From Yinghuangia sp035454725 (GTDB lineage Bacteria; Actinomycetota; Actinomycetes; Streptomycetales; Streptomycetaceae), in assembly GCF_051388935.1 (NCBI RefSeq), contig NZ_JBPKBI010000008.1, forward strand, positions 231,181 through 295,180: 64,000 nucleotides of DNA. Direction: 5' to 3'. The position numbers and the translations under genes are program-made. Position 1 is the stretch's first letter; each line of letters begins with the position of its first letter. The notes below the pieces were generated by a model. It was not told the DNA's origin. It saw only the letters and a program-made list of their open reading frames with translations, and did not search any database. Of the stretch, positions 24,615 through 33,934 are shown piece after piece.

Positions 24615-25580
24615 TCAGTTCATGACGCCACCGAAGCCGCTGTAGATCTCCGTGGCCTCGCAGAAGGCAAAGCCCAAGTGCGCGGCGAATGCGAGCGTTT
24701 CCTCGATCTTGGTGAGATCCACCGCACAGCTGTCCGCCCAGCCCTCGGTGGTGGCCGGACGCAGGAGTGCATCACGGTTCTCGGTCAAGCGGGCCCGTGC
24801 GGCCTGTACTTGGGCGGCGTCGACGAAACCGCCGATCATGTAGTTCTCGTCGATGGTCGGTGCCGAGAACCAGTCTCGGCCCGGGTACGCGTCGCGCAGC
24901 GCCGCGAACAGCGGTTCCGGAGCGGTGAATTCGGCGGCGTCCAATCCCGCCTCGGCGTACAGCCTGGTCGGCCAGGTGTATCCGCGCGACATCCATCCCG
25001 GATGCAACGTGGCGGCGAACTCCAGGACGCTGAAAGGCACCTCACGGTCCATCAGGCGCCCCGGGTGGTGGGTCCGGCCGGAGTCGGGGTCTGACACCGT
25101 CGCCTCTCCCGCGCGCAATGCGGCGCCGCTCGCCCGCAAAAGGCGCATGCGCCACATCAGTTCGTGCGCGAGTGCGGCGTCGTCGGGGAGGTGGCCGGTG
25201 GTCGACGGCTCCACCTTCCCTGCCAACGCAGGATCGAGGCGCGCGAGCATTTCGTGGGCCAGGGCTTCGACGCCGTCGGGCGGAGTGGCGAGGTAGCGGA
25301 GAGTGTCCTCGACAACCCGGTCGGTGGTGTCGGCGACGATGAAGAACGGTCTTCCCCATACGTGCAGTTGGGAGTCGAGGGCGGTGATGCCGAGCGAGGT
25401 GGCAGCGGACAACGCGCCGAGGGCCCACTGCTTGGCGACGAACCGCGTTTTGCGTATTTCCACCGCCCGCGCGACCAGGTCGGCGAGATCGCTGTCGGCG
25501 CCGGCACCGGCGATGTAGGGGAGCAGGCGGTCTTCCACGAGCGCGAGGTCGACCGGGTGATAGCTGGTGTCGAATCCCAT
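24615..25580 (-). CDS. Hypothetical protein, Streptomyces-type
   Basis: A 321-residue soluble protein of unknown function. It begins MGFDTSYHPVDLALVEDRLL, a form I associate with uncharacterised actinobacterial proteins, and has a central helical part (RKTRFVAKQWALGAL) and a long C-terminal region ending IYSGFGGVMN. No signal peptide, membrane segment or catalytic motif was recognised. Codon use is normal and the frame is cleanly delimited, so it is a real gene. No Shine-Dalgarno precedes ATG 25580. It may be monocistronic, since the next gene upstream is divergent and a terminator follows. Confidence 0.7.
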   Translation of the reverse strand: MGFDTSYHPVDLALVEDRLLPYIAGAGADSDLADLVARAVEIRKTRFVAKQWALGALSAATSLGITALDSQLHVWGRPFFIVADTTDRVVEDTLRYLATPPDGVEALAHEMLARLDPALAGKVEPSTTGHLPDDAALAHELMWRMRLLRASGAALRAGEATVSDPDSGRTHHPGRLMDREVPFSVLEFAATLHPGWMSRGYTWPTRLYAEAGLDAAEFTAPEPLFAALRDAYPGRDWFSAPTIDENYMIGGFVDAAQVQAARARLTENRDALLRPATTEGWADSCAVDLTKIEETLAFAAHLGFAFCEATEIYSGFGGVMN

Positions 25581-25879
25581 GCCGGACAAGTTATCGACCG
25601 CAGCGGACAAGGAGGTTGCGCCGCTCGCGCGTGTGGCGAGATTCGTGACGGCGGGTGGAGTACAGCTCTGCGGCCCCGCGTTCGCGCAGCCGCTTGAGGG
25701 CTTGCGTGCGTCGAGGGGTAGCTCGGCCGACGAGACCGTTCCAGGGAGACGCAGGTGCGGTCGACGCAGGCCGGGGGTCGGTGGCCGGGAAACCTGTGTG
25801 GACGATGTGGCCGGGAAAGCCGCCTGGGGTGGGACTGCCCGAGGTGGACCCGGGCGGAGGATCCTGCCAATATCCGCGC

Positions 25880-26413
25880 ATGCAGACGACAGAGCCCGTT
25901 TTTGAACTTCGTCGGCGTTGGACCCGGAACACGGTGAAGCTGCTGAGTGGAACGGTGGTGCTCTCGCTGATCGGGATTCCCCTGCCGTTGCACATTGCGA
26001 TCGGTGTCTGGGTGTTCTTCGGAGCGATCGCGGCGTTGATCGTCGCCGGGCCGTGGATCGGCGCGGCGCCCCTGCGGATGGACTCGGCCGGGGTTTCGCT
26101 TCCGGGCGGGCTGTTCCGTGCAAGGCGGTTCATTGCCTGGTCCGACATCGAGGCCGTGGTGGCTTGGCAGATCAAGGACGGCAGCCATTGGGTCGGTGTC
26201 GTCGCCACCCAGGAGTACCGGGAGCGGAACAACCTGAGCGGGAAGCGGACCGACTTCGTGAACAATCTGATCGGCCTGCCTGTCGCCGGGACGGTCGCCC
26301 AGTGGGAAGGGCCGTCCGCCGAGCTCAAGGAGTTGGCCGCCGCGTTGGTGTCGACAGCGCCCGGCGTCCCCTTCGTCGACCCGACCCACCGCGAACCCGA
26401 CGCCGCAGCGTAA
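25880..26413 (+). CDS. Small membrane protein with PH-like domain
   Basis: A 177-residue protein. Two closely spaced hydrophobic helices span about residues 16-55 (LLSGTVVLSLIGIPLPLHIA, then VWVFFGAIAALIVAG). They are followed by a beta-rich stretch typical of bacterial PH or YcxB-like domains: LRMDSAGVSLPGGLFRARRFIAWSDIEAV in outline, with W-S-D-I-E marking the loop. Such proteins are membrane-tethered but their roles are mostly unknown. ATG 25880 starts a family-like sequence; the same frame extends back to 25655 in low-quality sequence. No strong ribosome site was seen. It stands alone upstream of the beta-galactosidase. Confidence 0.7.
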   Translation: MQTTEPVFELRRRWTRNTVKLLSGTVVLSLIGIPLPLHIAIGVWVFFGAIAALIVAGPWIGAAPLRMDSAGVSLPGGLFRARRFIAWSDIEAVVAWQIKDGSHWVGVVATQEYRERNNLSGKRTDFVNNLIGLPVAGTVAQWEGPSAELKELAAALVSTAPGVPFVDPTHREPDAAA

Positions 26414-26696
26414 TGGCCGGGACACGGCATGCACGTGCCGGCGGGCAACATGTGGCAACCGATTGGCGGAATCCCGGTGCCGACGATGGGGTGGGCCTGG
26501 GCCGAGGCCGGCATCCGCTGTGGTGCGTCGGGGTCGACACGATCGGTTCGCGGTGCCACAGCATTTCGGGGTGGCGTTCGGGAAGGCGAGGCGACCGGAC
26601 GGGCTGCCCGATCCGCCGTGACCCCGGATCGGCCGCAGTCGCCGCGTCGACTTCCTTCGTAACCCGGTCGCCACAGACTCGCGAGGGGACAACCAC

Positions 26697-29600
26697 ATGA
26701 ACGCCGACGCCGGTTCGCTCGCTGCCCTGCGCCCGTGGGACGCGCCGGAAGCGACGTCCTGGAACCGGCTGCCCATGCACGCGGTCCCGCACCCGGAGCG
26801 GCTGTCGCTCGACGGGACATGGGACTTCCAACTGCTTGCCCATCCCCTCGCCGAGCGAGGCGACGAGTGGCGCGGCATCGAGGTTCCCGGAGTCTGGACG
26901 ATGCAGGGGACCGAGGACCGGCCGCACTACACCAACGTGACGATCCCGTTCGACGCGCGGCCGCCCCGCGCCCCGGAGGACAACCCGACCGGGGTCTACC
27001 GCCGGACGTTCACCGCCGGCGACTGGACCGGCCGGCGCGTCGTCCTGCACGTCGGCGCGGCGGAAAGCGTGCTGCTGGTACGGCTGAACGGACAGGACGT
27101 CGGTTTCAGCAAGGACTCGCACCTGGCCGCGGAGTTCGATGTCACCGGCTTCGTGCGCCCGGGCGCGGAGAACGAGATCGAACTGACGGTCGTCAAGTGG
27201 TCGGACGCCACGTACATCGAGGACCAGGACCACTGGTGGCACGGCGGCATCACGCGGTCGGTGTACCTCTATGACACGGCCGCCACCTACCTCGGCGACC
27301 TGCACGCCGTCGCCGACTTCGACGCGGAGGCCGGGACCGGAAGCCTGCGGCTCGACGTCGCGGTGGACGGTCTCGAACCGCTCGGCGACGGCTGGACGGT
27401 CCGCGCGCGGATCGCCGGGCTGTGGGAACCGGAGCCGGCGCCCGTCCCGTTCACCGGTGCCGTGCCGGGCATGCCCCGCCCCGGGGCCGGGTACCCCGAA
27501 CAACCGCCTGCCTCCCGCATTCCCGACGGCCTCATGGACCTGCTTTCGCTGGGCGCCGCGGGAACGTCGCTGACCCCCGAGCAGTCGGCGGTGTACTGCC
27601 GCATGCACAATCAGGCGGTGCCGCCGCGGACCGGGCGCGTGCGCCTGCACGGGACGAACCTGCCCGTCGCGCCGTGGTCGGCCGAGACGCCGAGGCGCTA
27701 CCCGCTGATTGTCGAACTCGTGGACCCGGCCGGCGAGACCGTCGAACAGACGACTGTCGGCGTCGGATTCCGCCGGGTGGAGATCCGGGGCCGTGACCTG
27801 CTGGTCAACGGCGGCCGGGTGTGGATCCAGGGCGTCAACCGGCACGACTTCGACGCGCGTACCGGCCGCGTCCTCACGCCGGACCGGATGCGCGCCGAAC
27901 TTGTTCTGCTCAAGAGGTTCAACGTCAATGCCGTACGCACCTCGCACTACCCCAATGACCCGCATTTTCTGGACCTGTGCGACGAGTTCGGCATCTACGT
28001 CGTGGACGAGGCGAACATCGAGGCGCACGCGTACGCCGGCACGCTCTGCGACGACCCCCGCTACCTCGCGGCGTTCACCGACCGCGTCTCACGCATGGTT
28101 CGCCGCGACAAGAACCACCCCGCCGTGATCATGTGGTCCCTCGGCAACGAGAGCGGTTACGGCGCCAACCACGACGCCGCGGCCGGATGGGTCCGCAACT
28201 ACGACCCGACGCGGCCGCTGCACTACGAAGGCGCCATCTCCGCCGACTGGCACGCCGGACACGCCGCCACCGACGTCGTCTGCCCGATGTACCCCGTCTT
28301 CGACGCACTGCGCGCCTACGCGGCCCACCCCGACGCGGACCGGCCCCTCATCCTGTGCGAATACGCGTACTCGCAAGGCAATTCGACCGGTGGACTCGGC
28401 GCGTACTGGGACCTTTTCGAGTCGACCCCCGGTCTCCAGGGCGGCTTCGTCTGGGAGTTGTACGACCACGGTCTGGACCCCGACGGCGACGGCCGGTTCC
28501 GCTACGGAGGCGACTTCGGCGAGGAATCCCACGACGGCTCGGTCTGCATCAACGGTGTTGTGTTCGCCGACGGCACTCCCAAACCCGCCCTCCACGAGGC
28601 ACGCCACATCTTCAGCCCGGTCCGCGTCGTCTCCGGCGCCGAGGAAGCCCGGCGCGGGCACGTGCGGTTGAGGAACCGTCAGACCTTCCGCGACCTGTCC
28701 GGGTTCCGCATCCGGGTCCAGACCGAGACCGTTGAGGGTCCGGGCACGGCAACACCCTTGCCCACGCCGGACGTTCCCGCCGGCGAGGAAGGCGTACTCG
28801 ACCTCCCCACCCACGTCACCGCACAACTCGGCGATCCCGCAACGGTCGCACTGACGCTCGTCGTCGAACTCGCCGAAGCGACTCCGTGGGCCGAGCCTGG
28901 CACGGAGGTCGCCCGGCAGCAGGTGCCGATCGACACGGCTCCGCGTCCATTCGCGGACGCCCGCTCCGCCGCCGGAACACCCACGCTCGACGCCGAAGGC
29001 CTGCTCCGGCACCCGGTGTTCGATGTCCCGCCCACGCTGTCGCTGTGGCGGGCACCGACCGAGAACGACGTTTCACTGCGCCTGGACGGGCGCCTGATCC
29101 GCACCGGACTGTTCCGCGTCACCCGCACCCTGGTCGAACGGGAACACGACGGCTCGACGGCGACGGTCGTCAGCCGCCACACCGCCGCGTACGGTGCGGT
29201 GGTCGAGCACCGACGGCGGATCACCGCCGTCACGGACACGGTCTTCCGCTTCGACGAACACGTCCTCCTCCCCGAGGAGTTCGAGGAAGTCCCGCGGGTA
29301 GGGATCACGTTTGCGACGGTACCGGGCTTCGAGCGGGTCTCCTGGCTCGGCCTCGGGCCGCACGAGACGTATCCCGACCGCAAGCGGTCGGGCCTGCACG
29401 GCCGGTGGGCCGCCGATGTGGACGACCTGTTCGTCCCCTACCTCGTGCCGCAGGAGAACGGCGGGCGCGCCGACGTCCGCGAGTTGACCCTGAGCGACGG
29501 ATCCGGGCGCCGCCTGACCGTCACGACGGACCGGCCGAGCCAGATGAACGTCTCCCACTTCCAGCCCGCCGACCTCGAAGCCGCCGCGCACACCTGGGAG

Positions 29601-29753
29601 CTCAAACCCCGTGCCGAGACATTCGTGCACGTCGACATCGCCCACCGCGGTCTCGGCACCGGGCTCCTCGGGCCGGACACCCTGCCGGAGTTCCGCATGC
29701 CTTCCGGCGAATACCGCTGGTCGTGGCAACTCGACCTGACCGACGCGGGCTGA
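26697..29753 (+). CDS. Glycoside hydrolase family 2 beta-galactosidase (LacZ type)
   Basis: A 1018-residue enzyme with the full LacZ architecture: sugar-binding jelly-roll (LDGTWDFQLL, VPGVWTMQG), immunoglobulin-like domain, TIM barrel, second Ig-like domain and C-terminal beta-sandwich. The acid/base Glu485 is in SLGNESGYG and the nucleophile Glu555 is in LCEYAYSQGNS. The barrel also shows VNRHDFDARTGRVLT and AVRTSHYPNDPHFLDLCDEFG. The length equals that of E. coli LacZ (about 1023). There is no signal peptide, so it is cytoplasmic and probably hydrolyses imported beta-galactosides. GAGGGG lies upstream of the ATG. No sugar transporter is adjacent; the binding-protein-dependent xylose-type operon lies 8 kb away. 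Confidence 0.92.
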   Translation: MNADAGSLAALRPWDAPEATSWNRLPMHAVPHPERLSLDGTWDFQLLAHPLAERGDEWRGIEVPGVWTMQGTEDRPHYTNVTIPFDARPPRAPEDNPTGVYRRTFTAGDWTGRRVVLHVGAAESVLLVRLNGQDVGFSKDSHLAAEFDVTGFVRPGAENEIELTVVKWSDATYIEDQDHWWHGGITRSVYLYDTAATYLGDLHAVADFDAEAGTGSLRLDVAVDGLEPLGDGWTVRARIAGLWEPEPAPVPFTGAVPGMPRPGAGYPEQPPASRIPDGLMDLLSLGAAGTSLTPEQSAVYCRMHNQAVPPRTGRVRLHGTNLPVAPWSAETPRRYPLIVELVDPAGETVEQTTVGVGFRRVEIRGRDLLVNGGRVWIQGVNRHDFDARTGRVLTPDRMRAELVLLKRFNVNAVRTSHYPNDPHFLDLCDEFGIYVVDEANIEAHAYAGTLCDDPRYLAAFTDRVSRMVRRDKNHPAVIMWSLGNESGYGANHDAAAGWVRNYDPTRPLHYEGAISADWHAGHAATDVVCPMYPVFDALRAYAAHPDADRPLILCEYAYSQGNSTGGLGAYWDLFESTPGLQGGFVWELYDHGLDPDGDGRFRYGGDFGEESHDGSVCINGVVFADGTPKPALHEARHIFSPVRVVSGAEEARRGHVRLRNRQTFRDLSGFRIRVQTETVEGPGTATPLPTPDVPAGEEGVLDLPTHVTAQLGDPATVALTLVVELAEATPWAEPGTEVARQQVPIDTAPRPFADARSAAGTPTLDAEGLLRHPVFDVPPTLSLWRAPTENDVSLRLDGRLIRTGLFRVTRTLVEREHDGSTATVVSRHTAAYGAVVEHRRRITAVTDTVFRFDEHVLLPEEFEEVPRVGITFATVPGFERVSWLGLGPHETYPDRKRSGLHGRWAADVDDLFVPYLVPQENGGRADVRELTLSDGSGRRLTVTTDRPSQMNVSHFQPADLEAAAHTWELKPRAETFVHVDIAHRGLGTGLLGPDTLPEFRMPSGEYRWSWQLDLTDAG

Positions 29754-29841
29754 CCGACACCTCGTCGGGGGAGAGGCGGGCGTCCGAGGCCCGTCTCCCC
29801 CTGCGGTCCGGCGTCCTCCCGGACCGTCGACCGCGTCGCGC

Positions 29842-29908
29842 CCAGGCATGGCCAGGCATGACGAGGCGAGGCGGGGCGAGGCGGGGCGTGGCCAGGCAAG
29901 GCAAGGCC
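29842..29908. repeat. Imperfect short tandem repeats (GAGGCGGGGC and CCAGGCATGG types)
   Basis: Two copies of GAGGCGGGGC lie next to each other within a longer run of GGC-spaced repeats (CAGGCATG twice, CAGGCAAGGCAAGGC). They sit in the gap after the beta-galactosidase and are similar in kind to the octamer arrays elsewhere in the window. Confidence 0.6.
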
Positions 29909-29920
29909 AAGTCCGGCCAA

Positions 29921-29949
29921 TTGAAACTTTCTTCAAGTTGCAACATGAT
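29921..29949 (+). promoter_or_regulatory. Promoter overlapped by inverted repeats, likely ArsR operator
   Basis: TTGAAA (29921-29926), 17 bp, CATGAT (29944-29949) forms a plausible promoter for the coupled gene pair downstream. The spacer holds TTGAA-ACTTTC-TTCAA (29921-29936) and then the palindrome GTTGCAAC (29937-29944). AT-rich dyads across the promoter are typical ArsR sites, and an ArsR gene is second in the operon. Confidence 0.5.
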
Positions 29950-30067
29950 GGCTGGTGCGCCGGACCGGATGGGCTGCCCGACGGGCCGCAGAGGCCTCCG
30001 GGGCCACTGGACGCGCGCGGCCGACCCGCGCGGGCGGCGCACCGGCACCCGTGATGGCAGGTGGAAC

Positions 30068-30403
30068 ATGAGCCGAGAACACTCACCCGGCGAGGGCACA
30101 GCGCGCGAACACGCGGCGCAGCCACACGGCGGGGGCGCAGGCGCCGCCCACGAACAAGCACCCGACGAACACGCCGCCCAGGTGCGTGACCGAGTGCAAC
30201 GGGCCCGGCACGACCTGGCCGACGCCGCGCGCACGCACGACGGAAACGCGCTGCGCGTCGCCGTCGACGAGCTGGAGGAAGCGCTTGCCGCGGCCCGCGT
30301 CGAGAGCGTCCCGCTGCCGGAACCGGAACACGACGTGGAAGCCGCGCGTACCGGGGAAACCGGCGAGGGCGGCGCCGCCGCTCCCGGCGCGGAGAGAGGG
30401 TGA
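30068..30403 (+). CDS. Small Ala/Glu/His-rich hypothetical protein coupled to ArsR
   Basis: A 111-residue protein with no recognised domain. The N-terminal 40 residues are rich in His, Gly, Ala and Glu (several His: REHSPGEG, REHAAQPHGG, AAHEQ, DEHAAQ). The middle looks like an alpha-helical coiled segment (VRDRVQRARHDLADAARTHD, then LRVAVDELEEALAAARVE). The tail is acidic and ends GAERG. Its TGA overlaps the GTG of the ArsR gene (GTGA), so translation is coupled. GGTGG precedes the ATG. The His-rich head next to a possible metal-responsive regulator hints at metal handling, but that is inference only. Confidence 0.6.
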   Translation: MSREHSPGEGTAREHAAQPHGGGAGAAHEQAPDEHAAQVRDRVQRARHDLADAARTHDGNALRVAVDELEEALAAARVESVPLPEPEHDVEAARTGETGEGGAAAPGAERG

Positions 30404-30747
30404 CCGTGCCCGTACCGCTCTACCAGGCGAAGGCCGAGTTTTTCCGTATGCTCGGCCACCCCGTGCGCATCCGCGTGCTGGAACTGCTCCAGGACGGTCC
30501 GAAGCCGGTACGCGACCTGCTCGCCGCGATCGAGATCGAACCGTCGAGCCTGTCGCAGCAACTCGCCGTGCTGCGCCGCTCCGGCATCGTCACCTCGACT
30601 CGCGACGGGGCGACGGTCGTTTACCAGCTCTCCGGCGGGGACGTCGCCGACCTGATGCGCGCCGCGCGGCGCATCCTGACCGAGATGCTGGCCGGCCAGA
30701 AGGAGCTCTTGGACGAGCTGCGCGAGGCGGAGGCCACCGCGCGGTGA
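30400..30747 (+). CDS. ArsR family winged-helix regulator
   Basis: A 115-residue repressor with a compact winged helix: AEFFRMLGHPVRIRVLELLQ, then the recognition region EPSSLSQQLAVLRRSGIVTS, then the wing RDGATVVYQLS. It lacks the ELCVCDL metal-binding cysteines of classical ArsR or SmtB, so the signal is probably not arsenite or zinc through those sites. Its GTG start overlaps the stop of the small upstream gene, with GGAGAGAG before it. Members of this subtype are often encoded beside sulfate or anion transporters, but none is present here. Confidence 0.87.
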   Translation: MTVPVPLYQAKAEFFRMLGHPVRIRVLELLQDGPKPVRDLLAAIEIEPSSLSQQLAVLRRSGIVTSTRDGATVVYQLSGGDVADLMRAARRILTEMLAGQKELLDELREAEATAR

Positions 30748-30852
30748 GCCCGTCGGCTCCGCGGCGGGCGGCTGCCAGGAGACCGCTCCCGAGGCTCTCG
30801 TTTCGCCTCGTCGCCCGCGCGGCGGGCCGTGTCTCCGGGGCGGCGCCGTGCC

Positions 30853-31503
30853 TCAGGAACGCACCCAGCCCGCGATGAGCGCGGCGATGTCGCCGCCCAC
30901 GACGTCGGAGAACCGGCGGTCGCCGTAGACGCCCGCCGCCCAGTGCCGGGCGCCCTCGCTGACGAGCGATTGGGTCGCCTGTGCCAGGCGCAGCGTGTCC
31001 ACGTGGCCGGGCAGCTTGCCGTCCGCCTGCGCGCGCTCGAACAGCTCGGCGAAAATGTACGACAGCGATTCGTCGGCGGGCGCCTCCCCCGCGAGCAGCC
31101 GGTGTTCGTACCGGTAGCCCTCCAGGATCGTCTCGACGATCAGCTCCGGCGGGTTGCGCCGCATCGACCGCTCCAGGCCGGTCAGCACGCTCTCGATGAC
31201 GGAGGACACCTCGTAGGGCTTCTCCAGCAACGCGTGCACCTCGCGCTGCGCGGTCCTGGTCGACAGCACGCCGACTTCCAGGAGGACGTCCTCCTTGCGC
31301 GGGAAGTGGAAGTAGAACAGCCCCTTCGATACCCCTGCGGCCCGGCAGATGTCGGCGACCGTCGTGCCCGCGTAGCCGTGCGCGCGCCACAGGGCCACTG
31401 CCGCCTGCACGAGCGCGTGTTTCGTCTCGCGTGACCGCGCCTGCTGGTACGACGCCCGACGTTGACCCCGGTCAACAGCTCGCACGGAAGGTTCTGTCGG
31501 CAT
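30853..31503 (-). CDS. TetR/AcrR family transcriptional regulator
   Basis: A 216-residue regulator with a basic tail, then TKHALVQAAVALWRAHGYAG, the helix-turn-helix in ICRAAGVSKGLFYFHFPRKE, and a C-terminal TetR_C-like helical domain. The FYFHFPRKEDVLLEVG segment is a standard boundary. ATG 31503 has no Shine-Dalgarno; a promoter with TAGAGT only six bases before it predicts a leaderless mRNA. No adjacent gene on this strand forms an operon with it. Its target is not evident. Confidence 0.87.
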   Translation of the reverse strand: MPTEPSVRAVDRGQRRASYQQARSRETKHALVQAAVALWRAHGYAGTTVADICRAAGVSKGLFYFHFPRKEDVLLEVGVLSTRTAQREVHALLEKPYEVSSVIESVLTGLERSMRRNPPELIVETILEGYRYEHRLLAGEAPADESLSYIFAELFERAQADGKLPGHVDTLRLAQATQSLVSEGARHWAAGVYGDRRFSDVVGGDIAALIAGWVRS

Positions 31504-31509
31504 CCGACA

Positions 31510-31539
31510 ACTCTATGAGTGGCGTCCCGTCGACGGCAA
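31510..31539 (-). promoter_or_regulatory. Leaderless-type promoter of TetR gene
   Basis: Minus strand: -35 TTGCCG (31539-31534), an 18-bp spacer, and -10 TAGAGT (31515-31510), then six bases to the ATG at 31503. Transcription would start at or next to the start codon. Confidence 0.6.
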
Positions 31540-31702
31540 AGAGTTGACTCGTGTCCAAACGATCTTCAGCGTTCACGGCGTCCGCCGCACGTGGCGGACG
31601 GACGGCGCGTCGAGGAGCGGCACCGTGTCCCGGTCCTTCGGCTGACCCGGTCGGCCGGCGGTCCGCCCCCCGTCGTGCCGACTCGTCGGCGGGGCGAGGG
31701 CG

Positions 31703-32542
31703 TCACGGTTTGCGGGCGACCCCGCCGAACTCGATCCACTCGGTGCTCTCCGGCACCGGCCCCTTCGTGCCGTCCGGGCGCCACTGCGACACCTCGACCA
31801 GCCCCGGCGCCAGCGGCTCCAGGCCGGCGTCCGCGATGTAGCCCGCGACGTCCTGTGGAGTGCGGACCCGCCCCCAATTGCCCTGGGTCGCATCGAGCAT
31901 GAACGCCGTGAGTCGGTCGCGGACCTCCGGATCCTCGGCGACCAGGTGCGACACGACGACGAAGCTGCCCGGTGCCAGCCGGTCGACGACGCGGCGCAGC
32001 AGCGCGCCCGGGTCGTCGGAGTCGGGGATGCAGTGCAGGACCGACACGAACAACGCCGCGACGGGCTCGGTGAAGTCGAGCAGCTTGACGACGTCGGGGT
32101 GCGTCATCACGCCTTCGGTGTCGCGCATGTCGGCGGTGATCACGGTGGTGGTGGCGTTGTCCATGAGCAACGCCCGGCCGTGCGCGAGCACTATCGGGTC
32201 GTTGTCGATGTAGACCACGCGCGCGGTGGGGTGCACCGACTGGGCGATCTGGTGCACGTTGTTCTGCGTCGGCAGGCCGGAGCCGTGGTCGAGGAACTGC
32301 GTCACGCCGTACTTGTGCGCGAGCTCACGAACCGTCCGCTGAAGGTAGCGCCGGTTGTTGACGGCGATGGCCCGCGAGCCGGGGGAGACGGCGCTCAGTT
32401 GCTCCGAAGCCTCGCGGTCGGCACGGAAGTTGTCCTTGCCGCCGAGAAAATAGTCGTACATCCGTGCCACGCTCGGAACGGAGACGTCGATGCCCGTCGG
32501 GACCCGGGCGACGGGTGGTTCCTCGGTGTACTCGTCGGACAT
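31703..32542 (-). CDS. SAM-dependent methyltransferase, DUF574 / Methyltransf_19 family
   Basis: A 279-residue member of the actinobacterial DUF574 family. Typical marks are VPSVARMYDYFLGGKDNFRAD at the start, NNRRYLQRTVREL, the SAM-loop-like FLDHGSGLPTQNNVHQIAQ, VVYIDNDPIVLAHGRALL, and FTEPVAALFVSVLHCIPD. The family has a Rossmann methyltransferase fold and is strongly expanded in Streptomyces; individual substrates are mostly unknown. Two ATGs lie in tandem; 32542 is preferred because GGGGG is five bases upstream, while 32545 would leave only two. It may be monocistronic. Confidence 0.88.
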   Translation of the reverse strand: MSDEYTEEPPVARVPTGIDVSVPSVARMYDYFLGGKDNFRADREASEQLSAVSPGSRAIAVNNRRYLQRTVRELAHKYGVTQFLDHGSGLPTQNNVHQIAQSVHPTARVVYIDNDPIVLAHGRALLMDNATTTVITADMRDTEGVMTHPDVVKLLDFTEPVAALFVSVLHCIPDSDDPGALLRRVVDRLAPGSFVVVSHLVAEDPEVRDRLTAFMLDATQGNWGRVRTPQDVAGYIADAGLEPLAPGLVEVSQWRPDGTKGPVPESTEWIEFGGVARKP

Positions 32543-32662
32543 CATGACCCCCGGGCAGCTTTGACGCCACGTCAGCCCCTGCGGCCGAGCCCGTCACAGC
32601 TTAGCGTGACCCATCGGTCACACAAAGGTGTTCGGGTGTCCCGGAGTTGGCGTCGCGCGGGT

Positions 32663-33934
32663 TCACCGGGCGCCTCCCGGCGGTGCCTTGGTGCTGTTCC
32701 TGCGGGTCGTGGGGCGATTGTCGCGGACGCGGCTCAGGCGCATCAGGTGGCGTGCCGCGCGGGTCGTGCTGCGGGTGGGCTTCGTCGCGGCGAGGCGGGG
32801 TTCGGCGCGCTTCTCGACGTCCAGTTCGCCGAGGATGCGGTCGACACCGGCCAGCAGGGAGCCGTGCAGCTCCCACGTGTCCGGCTCGTATTCGGTCTCG
32901 GTGCGCAGCAGGTTGGCGGTGCGGTCGCGGTCGGCGCGGGCCTGGGCCAGGGCCTCGGTGAGCTCCGCCTCCGCGTGCTCGGCCTGCGCGGTCACCTCGG
33001 CGGTGACCATGCGGCCGAAGCTCGTGACCGCGTCGGCGAGGTGACACAGCAGGTTGTCCAGCGCCTCGGCGACGTCGGTGGGATAGACGCTCTCGTACCG
33101 ACCCGACTCCTGGGTGAGGTCGGCGAGTCCGCGGCACACCGAGCGCATCGTGACCGCGCAGTGTTCGAGTGTGTCCAGGCCGCTGCGCAGGACGATCCCG
33201 GCGTGCAGGGCATGGCGGGCGGCTCGCGGGTTGAGCCGCAGGCTCTCCTCGGCCTGGGAGAGTGCGCCGTCGGCCTGGACGATGTCGCCGTCGAGTACGC
33301 GCGCTTCCTCCAGCCACGAGTCGGCGTTCTTGCGGGTCGCGCCCTCGCGCAGTTCCCGGCCGATGCGCTTGAGGAGGCCGCACAATCGGCTGCCGAGGTC
33401 TTCGATGGCCTCGCCGGCCGGCTGGACGAACACCGGTGGCGCGTACACGAAGTTGAACAGCATGCCGACTGCGACGCCGATGAGGGTCTCGCCGATCCTT
33501 CCCAGGGCCGTGCTGTGTGCCGCGTGCAGACTGCTGACGCCGAGCACGAGCATGCCGCTGATCGCCACCTCCTCGACGAACGGATCGACGCGCAGCAGGT
33601 GCCCGGCGACCAGTGAGGTGAGGATGAGCACGCCGAGACTCCACCAGCTCAGGTCCACGATCTCGGTGAATCCGACCGCGATCAGCACGCCGAGCAGGAC
33701 GCTGAACATGCGGCGGATGCCGATCGTCAGCGTCGAGTACAGCGTCACCTGGACGACCAGCAGCGCCGTCAGCGGCGCGAGCAGCGGGGCCTCGTTGCCG
33801 GACAGCCACAGCGCCACGACGAACGCCAGGACCGCGGCGACGGTGCTGCGCAGCGTCCGGACGACGACCGGTTCGTTGCGGCGCTTGACCAGGCCGAGAA
33901 CAGGTTCGGGAGCAATCGGCATGAAAGTCAGCAT
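32663..33934 (-). CDS. FUSC / aromatic acid exporter-like membrane protein
   Basis: A 423-residue protein. About six hydrophobic segments occupy residues 25-175, including AVLAFVVALWLSG, LAPLTALLVVQVTLYSTLT and VLIAVGFTEIVDL. A cytoplasmic helical, probably coiled-coil domain follows (residues 185-380). This is the half-size layout of the FUSC/ArAE exporters, which move aromatic carboxylic acids or related compounds out of the cell. The conserved signature SxxxRxxGTxxG is degenerate (IGIRRMFSVLLGVLIA). The basic tail is disordered. The start may be 33934 or 33922; neither has a good ribosome site. Confidence 0.78.
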   Translation of the reverse strand: MLTFMPIAPEPVLGLVKRRNEPVVVRTLRSTVAAVLAFVVALWLSGNEAPLLAPLTALLVVQVTLYSTLTIGIRRMFSVLLGVLIAVGFTEIVDLSWWSLGVLILTSLVAGHLLRVDPFVEEVAISGMLVLGVSSLHAAHSTALGRIGETLIGVAVGMLFNFVYAPPVFVQPAGEAIEDLGSRLCGLLKRIGRELREGATRKNADSWLEEARVLDGDIVQADGALSQAEESLRLNPRAARHALHAGIVLRSGLDTLEHCAVTMRSVCRGLADLTQESGRYESVYPTDVAEALDNLLCHLADAVTSFGRMVTAEVTAQAEHAEAELTEALAQARADRDRTANLLRTETEYEPDTWELHGSLLAGVDRILGELDVEKRAEPRLAATKPTRSTTRAARHLMRLSRVRDNRPTTRRNSTKAPPGGAR

